NCBI GenBank assembly: GCA_021784975.1
Contig: JAJYGU010000419.1
Location: forward strand, 1-31,187
DNA from: Planctomycetota bacterium
GTDB lineage: Bacteria; Planctomycetota; Planctomycetia; Pirellulales; Thermoguttaceae
Direction: 5' to 3'
Length of the DNA stretch: 31,187 nucleotides
The stretch's first letter is position 1, and the number at the start of each line of letters is the position of its first letter. A program made the translations under genes and the position numbers. Shown here piece after piece: positions 1 through 5,713 of the stretch. The notes beneath the pieces were generated by a model. That model was not told the DNA's origin. It worked only from the letters and a program-made list of their open reading frames with translations, and did no database searches.

Positions 1-1233
1 TTGCGCCGTTGCCGTCACGGTGGCCTGGCTCTGCTTATCTTCAGCGTGCGCATATCCCAGCCGCAATACTGCACAGGGGACCAGAAAAACCGCGGCCAGC
101 AGTAAAAAGACGTAGCATGTCCGGCGTTTCAGGCGACGGTGGTTGCGCCGCGGATCGAGGATGGCCAACACGCGGCCTTCCAGGTCGGACGGGCTGGCCA
201 TGGGCAGGGCCACGCTGCCGAACCAGCGCAGCCCGCGGACCCCGGCGGCGATGGCCACCAGGTGCTCGGCGTAGTCGGGCGGGGCCATGTTCGTCCCCAG
301 CACCACGTCGTCGGCCGCCTGCTCGCTGGTCTTCCGCAGTTGCCGTGCAGCCAGCCAGACCAGCGGATGGAACCAGTAGACCGCACATGCCAGCCGGCCC
401 AGCAGGTGCCACACGCAGTCGCTGCGGCGGATATGCCCCAGTTCGTGCAGCAAGACAGCCCGCTTGGCTCCCTCCGGCCATGCGGTGCTTCCCAAAGGGA
501 CAAGGATCACCGGCCGACGCAGGCCCCAGGTCATCGGGACCCATACGTGGCGGCACTGTCGAACCTCCACGGCACGCCGATAGCCACATTGATCGAGCAC
601 CTGCCGCAGAACGGCGGTCCAATGCGAGTCTGCTCCTTCTGCATGTCGGGCGATATGCCACGCACCGAGAACGCCGACGATCAGCCAGACGCACCCCAGA
701 CTCGTTCCGGCCGCCCAAAGCCCGGCCAAGATTGCCGGCAGAGACCATTTGGGACTCGCGATCGAACCGGGCTCGGCGAGCACCGGGGCAGCCGCACCTG
801 AAGAGTCTTGGGCAACGTCTAGGGAAGCGGATTCCGAGACAGGCCCGTCACTGGGCGCCGCCGGCATGGTGCGCTGTCCAAATGGCTCGTTCACCGCCGC
901 GTCCGCCGAATCTCCGGCAGGAGGCTGGGTTTCTACCGCCGGCTCTTCCACGACGCGCGTGGTAAGCGGCAACGGCGCCGGCGTCTGCCGCGGCGGCAGG
1001 ATCGCCCATTGCCAGGCGGGGAACGACCAGGAAAACAACGGAATCAGCAGCACGCCCGCCAGCGACAGGGTCCAAACCAGATTCCGCAGCGCGGCCGATG
1101 CCCGCCGCAGGGTGACGGCCAGCGGCATTACCGCTGCCAAGAGCGCGGTGACGCGGACCAGGATTGCCAAGCCGGCCGAGCCCGCGCCGGAGTCCTGGGC
1201 AAAACGCCAAGCGAAATCGAGCAGCTCAGTCAC
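1..1233 (-). CDS. BlaR1-like M56 family metallopeptidase, C-terminus beyond window
   Basis: A membrane zinc peptidase of the M56/BlaR1 family, which typically senses a signal and leads to cleavage of the partner BlaI-type repressor. The reading frame is open from a GTG at 1233 to the window edge (411 residues visible, no stop reached). The zinc motif HELGH lies at about residues 263-267, followed by YWFHPLVWLA and a downstream E(Q)AADD stretch usual for M56 proteins. Hydrophobic segments at about residues 22-40, 52-70 and 185-210 and one after the catalytic region fit a multi-pass inner-membrane protein. A Pro/Ala/Glu-rich stretch (about 85-165) separates the early membrane segments from the third. 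The GTG start overlaps the blaI stop by 8 bases (GTGACTGA), indicating translational coupling. The real target and ligand cannot be read from the sequence. Confidence 0.88.
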   Translation of the reverse strand, partial: MTELLDFAWRFAQDSGAGSAGLAILVRVTALLAAVMPLAVTLRRASAALRNLVWTLSLAGVLLIPLFSWSFPAWQWAILPPRQTPAPLPLTTRVVEEPAVETQPPAGDSADAAVNEPFGQRTMPAAPSDGPVSESASLDVAQDSSGAAAPVLAEPGSIASPKWSLPAILAGLWAAGTSLGCVWLIVGVLGAWHIARHAEGADSHWTAVLRQVLDQCGYRRAVEVRQCRHVWVPMTWGLRRPVILVPLGSTAWPEGAKRAVLLHELGHIRRSDCVWHLLGRLACAVYWFHPLVWLAARQLRKTSEQAADDVVLGTNMAPPDYAEHLVAIAAGVRGLRWFGSVALPMASPSDLEGRVLAILDPRRNHRRLKRRTCYVFLLLAAVFLVPCAVLRLGYAHAEDKQSQATVTATAQ

Positions 1234-1618
1234 GGCTTTTCTCCTTATTCTTGGCCTGCCGGACGAGCGTGCCCAGCCGTTTCAGGTCCGCTTCGGACAG
1301 GTCGGAGGTGTCCAACAGAGCGGCCATGGCGCTGACCGCCGAATTGTTGAAAAAGGTCCGCAGCAACTGTTCGAGGGCCGAGCGCTGGGCCTTCTCCGCG
1401 GCGATGCAAGGGGCATAGACGTATCGCGGCCCGTCGCTGGCGTGGCTCAAATAGCCCTTGGCCTCCAACACCCGCAGCAGGGTGCGGACGGTGGAATAGC
1501 TGGGCCGGTCGGGCAGCTCGCGGTGGATCTGGCCGGCGGTGGCCCGGCCGCGGCGGTAGACGATCTCCATGATCTGCCGTTCGCGGCGGCTGAAGGCCGA
1601 CAAGGAAGACTGGGGCAT
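1226..1618 (-). CDS. BlaI/MecI/CopY family transcriptional repressor
   Basis: A winged-helix repressor of 130 residues, the usual size for BlaI/MecI proteins. The N-terminal half has the family pattern: SRRERQIMEIVYRRG, then AGQIHRELPDRPSYSTVRTL as the helix-turn-helix, then KGYLSHASDGPRYVYAP as the wing. The C-terminal half is a helical dimerisation region. The ATG at 1618 is chosen because GAGG lies about 8 bases upstream and the homology begins there; a longer reading from a TTG near 1690 would run through the promoter. The gene leads a two-gene operon with the M56 peptidase and probably represses its own promoter through the inverted repeat just upstream. Confidence 0.92.
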   Translation of the reverse strand: MPQSSLSAFSRRERQIMEIVYRRGRATAGQIHRELPDRPSYSTVRTLLRVLEAKGYLSHASDGPRYVYAPCIAAEKAQRSALEQLLRTFFNNSAVSAMAALLDTSDLSEADLKRLGTLVRQAKNKEKSRD

Positions 1619-1650
1619 GACACGCCTCTGTAGAGATGTTAAATATTTCG

Positions 1651-1690
1651 CACTATGCGTAAAAATACACATAGCGAGATTTTTTGTCAA
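1651..1690 (-). promoter_or_regulatory. Promoter with overlapping BlaI-type operator
   Basis: On the minus strand TTGACA (1690-1685) is followed after 17 bases by TATTTT (1667-1662), a good sigma-70 type promoter about 45 bases upstream of the blaI ATG. An imperfect inverted repeat, CACTATGCGT (1651-1660) and ACACATAGCG (1667-1676), matches at 8 of 10 positions around an AAAAAT centre and covers the -10 box. Position and symmetry suit autorepression by the BlaI-type dimer. Binding is inferred. Confidence 0.7.
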
Positions 1691-1714
1691 GAGAGGCGTG
1701 AGATTTCTCCGTAC

Positions 1715-1757
1715 TCGTCACGCTCCGCGTGACGATTTCCTCGCGCGGAGCGCGAGG
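1715..1757. repeat. Two tandem GC-rich hairpins
   Basis: Two perfect short palindromes lie side by side: 1715-1735 has a 9-bp stem starting TCGTCACGC with loop TCC, and 1739-1757 has an 8-bp stem CCTCGCGC with loop GGA. They sit between the divergent blaI and MutS-like genes and resemble the REP-like hairpins elsewhere in this window, which often have the same three-base loops. No T-tract follows, so a classical terminator is not supported. Confidence 0.75.
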
Positions 1758-1820
1758 AGCACGGCTTGGCCCCACCTTCGCCCTTGTGCCGCCGCCGCTG
1801 ACGCGGTACAACAGCCTTCC

Positions 1821-3755
1821 ATGACCTCAAACGCCAGCCCCATCGAGACATCGTATCAGCGGCGGGTCGAGCATTTTGCCGCGCTGGAGAACTACTACGC
1901 CCGTCGCGAACGGCTGGCGATGAACCTGCGGGTGGCCGCCTTTCTCATCGCCGTGGCCGCCTTCGTTGCCGGCTGGAACAGTGGGCACGGAGGGGCGTGG
2001 TACCTGGCCGGGGCACTGGCCCTGGGCGGCTTCGTGACCGCGGTCGAGTTCCATGAATACCTCCGCCGCCAAGGGCGGCGCAACGGCCTGCTCAGGCAGA
2101 TCAACCAACAGGCAATTGCCCGGCTGAAGCGCGATTGGCCGGCGCTGCCTGAACTGCCGGTGGCCGTGCCTCCGCCGTATCGAGCCACCGCCGACGATCT
2201 CGACCTGTTCGGCCACGCCTCACTGTTCCAGTTCTTGAATTGGGCCAACACGCCGATCGGCATGCGGGTGCTACGCGATTGGCTGCTGGAGCCCGCCCGG
2301 CCCGATGAGATCCAACGCCGGCAAGAGGCCGTCTTGGAACTCGCCCCGCACCTGGAACCGCGGCAAATGCTGATCCTGGAGGGACGCCTGCTGGAGGATC
2401 GCGGCGCGGGCATGGAGCGTTTCGTCGAGTGGGCGGAAGGCGGGCCTTGGCTTACTGCGCGGCGGTGGCTGCTGTGGTGGTGTCGCCTTCTTTCCGCGGC
2501 CGCTCTGCTGATCCTCGTGTTGACGTTCTGCGCGGTGTTGCCTGGCGAACAGGGTGGCGTGGCCTTCGTGGTGGTGCTACTGCTGAACGCCTTTACGATT
2601 GCCACCTTCGGAGGAAAGGTCCATGACATTTTCTGGCGGCGGGCCGAAGCCGCACGCTACCTGCGGATGTTTGAACTGGTATACACGATGCCCGCGTCGA
2701 GCGACGAATTGGCCGCTCTGAAGCGCGAGGCGACCGAGTTGGGTGGAGGCGTGCTGCGGCGGATGCGGCAACTGAAGTGGATCGCGGCGGCGGCCATGAT
2801 CCGTCACAACCCGTTTCTGCTATGGTTCGTTTACGTGCCGCTGCAATTCGTGTTGCTCTACGATTTCCACGTGTTGCACGTGTTGGAGCGGTGGCAGGCC
2901 CGCTACGGCCGATACGCCCGCCGCTGGTTTCTGGCCTTGGGCAAGTTCGAGGCGTTCCATTCGTTGGCGGCAGTCGTTCACGACCATCCGCAATGGACGA
3001 TGCCGGAGGTCGAGGTGTCGGCCGATCGCCTGCAAGCCCGGCAGATCGGGCATCCGCTCTTGCCGGACGAAACCTGCGTTGCCAACGACGTGGAGGTCGG
3101 GCCGGCCGGCTCCTTCCTGTTGGTGACCGGCTCGAACATGTCGGGCAAGAGCACGCTGTTGCGGGCGATCGGGGTCAACGCGGTGCTGGCCCAGGCCGGC
3201 GGGCCGGTGTGCGCCGCCCACCTCCACATGCCACCGGTGGCCCTGGCCACCAGCATGAGGATCCGCGACAGCTTGGAGACCGGCGTGTCGTTCTACATGG
3301 CCGAGTTGATGCGGCTCAAAGAGATTGTGGACCTGGCCCGCGACGGCGAGCCGCGGCGCGCAGAAGGGGACAGTCCCATTTTTGTGGCCGGGCACCACGC
3401 CGGGCGTGGTCGCCACAAAGATCGGGATAGTCCCCGAGTGCTGTTGTACCTGTTGGACGAAATCCTGCTGGGTACGAACTCGAAGGAGCGGCACATCGCA
3501 GTGGTGCGGGTGCTGCAACACCTGTTGTGCCGCCGCAGCATTGGGGCGGTCTCAACGCACGACCTCGACCTGGCGGCCAGCGAGCCGTTGGCCGCCGCCT
3601 GCCGCTGCGTCCACTTTTGCGAGAGGCTCCACGACCAGCACTCCCCGCGGCCGATGACCTTCGACTACAAGCTTCGCAGTGGCATAGCCACCACCAGCAA
3701 CGCGCTCAAGCTGCTGGAAATCGTCGGCTTGGCGAAAGGCGACGGGGCGAAGTGA
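1821..3755 (+). CDS. Membrane-anchored MutS-family ATPase
   Basis: A 644-residue protein with a MutS-type ABC ATPase domain at its C-terminus. Visible motifs are Walker A GSNMSGKST (about 437-445), Walker B YLLDE (about 543-547) followed by ILLGTNSKERH, and the His switch STHDLDLA. The N-terminal half has four hydrophobic segments: two near residues 35-75 and two near 215-265 (for example LLWWCRLLSAAALLILVL). It is therefore a membrane-bound MutS homologue rather than MutS or MutS2; no mismatch-recognition or Smr domain is seen. The ATG at 1821 is the likely start; an upstream reading would cross the hairpin repeats. Residues about 513-538 (starting near RAEGDSPIFVAG) are encoded by a palindromic repeat inserted between a helix and the Walker B strand. 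Function is unknown; involvement in mismatch repair is doubtful. Confidence 0.85.
   Translation: MTSNASPIETSYQRRVEHFAALENYYARRERLAMNLRVAAFLIAVAAFVAGWNSGHGGAWYLAGALALGGFVTAVEFHEYLRRQGRRNGLLRQINQQAIARLKRDWPALPELPVAVPPPYRATADDLDLFGHASLFQFLNWANTPIGMRVLRDWLLEPARPDEIQRRQEAVLELAPHLEPRQMLILEGRLLEDRGAGMERFVEWAEGGPWLTARRWLLWWCRLLSAAALLILVLTFCAVLPGEQGGVAFVVVLLLNAFTIATFGGKVHDIFWRRAEAARYLRMFELVYTMPASSDELAALKREATELGGGVLRRMRQLKWIAAAAMIRHNPFLLWFVYVPLQFVLLYDFHVLHVLERWQARYGRYARRWFLALGKFEAFHSLAAVVHDHPQWTMPEVEVSADRLQARQIGHPLLPDETCVANDVEVGPAGSFLLVTGSNMSGKSTLLRAIGVNAVLAQAGGPVCAAHLHMPPVALATSMRIRDSLETGVSFYMAELMRLKEIVDLARDGEPRRAEGDSPIFVAGHHAGRGRHKDRDSPRVLLYLLDEILLGTNSKERHIAVVRVLQHLLCRRSIGAVSTHDLDLAASEPLAAACRCVHFCERLHDQHSPRPMTFDYKLRSGIATTSNALKLLEIVGLAKGDGAK
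3358..3435 (-). repeat. Nested palindromic element, copy A (long form, in coding sequence)
   Basis: The core runs 3366-3435 (70 bp), from GGGGACAGTCCC to GGGATAGTCCCC, with internal arms TTTTTGTGGC/GCCACAAAGA and an apical hairpin ACCACGC-CGG-GCGTGGT. The 8-base tail GCGCAGAA precedes it, giving 78 bp in total (26 codons). Because the tail is on the left, the element is in minus orientation inside a plus-strand gene. It is translated as DSPIFVAG...KDRDSP within the MutS-like ATPase. Confidence 0.9.
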
Positions 3756-3769
3756 GGCTTCGAGGTCGC

Positions 3770-5344
3770 TTACCGGTTGCGGATGCCCAGGTTCTTGAGC
3801 TTGTAGCGGACCATGCGGGGCGTGATGCCGAGTTGCCGGGCGGCGGCGGCCACGTTGCCGCCGGCGGCCTTCAGGGCATCGGTGAGCATATCGCGTTCGA
3901 GGACCCGCACGCGGGCCTTCAACAGCCCGACCTCGCTCCCCTCCGACGCCGCCGGCAACTGGAGGGTGGGCGGCAGGTTGTGGCCGTGGATCACCCCGTC
4001 GCCGGTCAACAGCACGGCGTACTCGATGCAGTTCTCCAGTTCGCGGACATTGCCCGGCCAATGATAGGCGAACATCATGTTGATGGCCGGCGTGCTGATC
4101 CGCCGGACTTCCTTGCCCATTTTCTTGGAATACTTGGCCGCAAAGTGATCGGCCAAGAGCAGGATATCGTCCTTGCGCTCCCGCAGCGGCGGCAGGAAGA
4201 TCGGGAAGACGTTGACGCGGTAATACAAGTCTTGGCGGAACTGGTTCGACTCGACCCGGTCTTCCAGGTCCTGGTTGGTGGCGGCCATCATCCGGACGTC
4301 GGCCTTGACGGTCTTGTTGCTGCCGACGTGCTCGAACTCCCGTTCCTGGAGCACGCGAAGGAGTTTGACTTGGGTGGCCGGGGAGAAGTCGCCGATCTCG
4401 TCCAAAAAGAGCGTGCCCCCCTCGGCCTCTTCCACTCGGCCGGCGCGAGCGAACAGCGCCCCGGTAAAGGCCCCCTTTTCGTGGCCGAACAGCTCGCTTT
4501 CCAGCAGTCCCTCGCTGAGTGCGGCACAGTTGACTTTGACCAGCGGCCTTTGCGATCGCGGGCTGCTGTAGTGGATGGCTGAGGCGACCAGCTCTTTGCC
4601 CGTGCCCGACTCGCCGCGGATCAACACCGTGGTGTCGCTGGCCGCCACCTGGTGGATCTTAAGGTACACCTCGCGCATGGCGTGCGAGTTGCCGATGATG
4701 TTCTCGGGGCGAAACTGTTCTTCGAGCGCGCTGCGAAGGCGAAGGTTTTCGGCCTCCAGGGATTGCCGTTGGAGCGACTCGATCCGCCGCGACTTGACGT
4801 CGTAAGCGATCATGCTGGCCACAATCCCCAGGAATCGGGCCTTGCCCTGGAGCTGCTCGACCGGCTGCAGCGGCAGATCGACCGACAGCGTGCCCACCAC
4901 CTCGCTTCCCAAGGCGATCGGCACGCAGAGGAAACTTGCGTCGGCCCGGGCCTGTGTGCGGCGGCGGTGGATCCGATTGGTAAACCTCGGCTCTTGGGAG
5001 ATGCGTGGGATGACGGCCGCCTGCCCGGTCTGGACCACGCTGCCCACGATCCCTTCACCCCGCCGGTAGCGCACGCCCTGGCGATGTTCGCTGGGGGCAT
5101 CGCGGGCAAGCTCGACGAATAGTTCGCTGCCATCCGAGGACAAGAGCATGATCGTTCCCCGCATCATGCCGAGCTTCTCCTCCAATTCGTCGAGCACGGC
5201 GGTCAACATCTGCCGCTGGCCGGATTGGGTCGCCAACAGTTGTCCGATGCCGGCCAGCACCTCCAGGTCCTTGCCGTTTCGTTCGGCAGTCTCACTGCAA
5301 CTCGGGCGCGTCTTGGCTGGATCGGTCACTTCCAATTCTGGCAA
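3770..5344 (-). CDS. GAF-domain sigma-54 dependent transcriptional activator (NifA-like architecture)
   Basis: A bacterial enhancer-binding protein of about 524 residues: GAF sensor (about 25-185), AAA+ domain (about 215-450) and Fis-type helix-turn-helix (about 480-524, ending TPRMVRYKLKNLGIRNR). Key motifs are Walker A GESGTGKE (244-251), the sigma-54 contact loop GAFTGA (291-296), Walker B TLFLDEIGD (311-319) and the arginine-finger region FRQDLYYRVNVF. The architecture matches NifA, but no nitrogen-fixation gene is present in this window, so the regulon is unknown. The start is uncertain: TTG at 5344 is the most upstream choice, while TTG at 5335 has GAGGA 9 bases ahead and may be the true start. 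It converges on the MutS-like gene with a 14-base gap. Confidence 0.9.
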   Translation of the reverse strand: MPELEVTDPAKTRPSCSETAERNGKDLEVLAGIGQLLATQSGQRQMLTAVLDELEEKLGMMRGTIMLLSSDGSELFVELARDAPSEHRQGVRYRRGEGIVGSVVQTGQAAVIPRISQEPRFTNRIHRRRTQARADASFLCVPIALGSEVVGTLSVDLPLQPVEQLQGKARFLGIVASMIAYDVKSRRIESLQRQSLEAENLRLRSALEEQFRPENIIGNSHAMREVYLKIHQVAASDTTVLIRGESGTGKELVASAIHYSSPRSQRPLVKVNCAALSEGLLESELFGHEKGAFTGALFARAGRVEEAEGGTLFLDEIGDFSPATQVKLLRVLQEREFEHVGSNKTVKADVRMMAATNQDLEDRVESNQFRQDLYYRVNVFPIFLPPLRERKDDILLLADHFAAKYSKKMGKEVRRISTPAINMMFAYHWPGNVRELENCIEYAVLLTGDGVIHGHNLPPTLQLPAASEGSEVGLLKARVRVLERDMLTDALKAAGGNVAAAARQLGITPRMVRYKLKNLGIRNR

Positions 5345-5713
5345 TCCTCGCGGCGAACCGTTCCTGTGAATGCGCGCAAATAAAGCGTAACGTGCCTAGG
5401 TACTGGGCAATTCGCGTAGATTTCCGTAGTGGATAGACGCGGTAATTGGTCATGCAAAAAGTGGACCACACCTGGAAACATGCAGACAATGCTACTGTCC
5501 GCGGCGCAAGACGAAACATTGAGCCGACGCCGGTATGGCGGCGATTCCCGGTGGACGACCGACGTTCCGTCGGCCGCTAAACCTATCGGTTCATCCCGCC
5601 GATGCATTGCTCCGGCCGGTCACCGCGGGTTCCTCGCTGGGGCGTGAAGAAGCCGACGGGCCCTGGTAAGATAGGTGGCGAAACTGAGGGAAACGGAAGA
5701 AAGGGGTCCGTGA
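5345..5713. other. Intergenic region between divergent regulator and GH78 genes
   Basis: This 369-base stretch lies between divergent genes and must hold the promoters of both. I see no convincing -35/-10 pair or -24/-12 sigma-54 site, no RNA gene and no repeat. AAGAAAGGGG about 10 bases before the ATG at 5714 is a plausible ribosome binding site for the downstream gene. Confidence 0.5.

Noticed and set aside
9..965. Plus-strand open frame of about 318 codons at the left edge
   Set aside because: It is antisense to the M56 peptidase, whose frame contains HELGH and membrane segments and runs uninterrupted to the edge.
3770..5344. Naming the activator nifA
   Set aside because: The domain order is that of NifA, but many GAF-AAA-Fis regulators share it and no nif gene is in the window.
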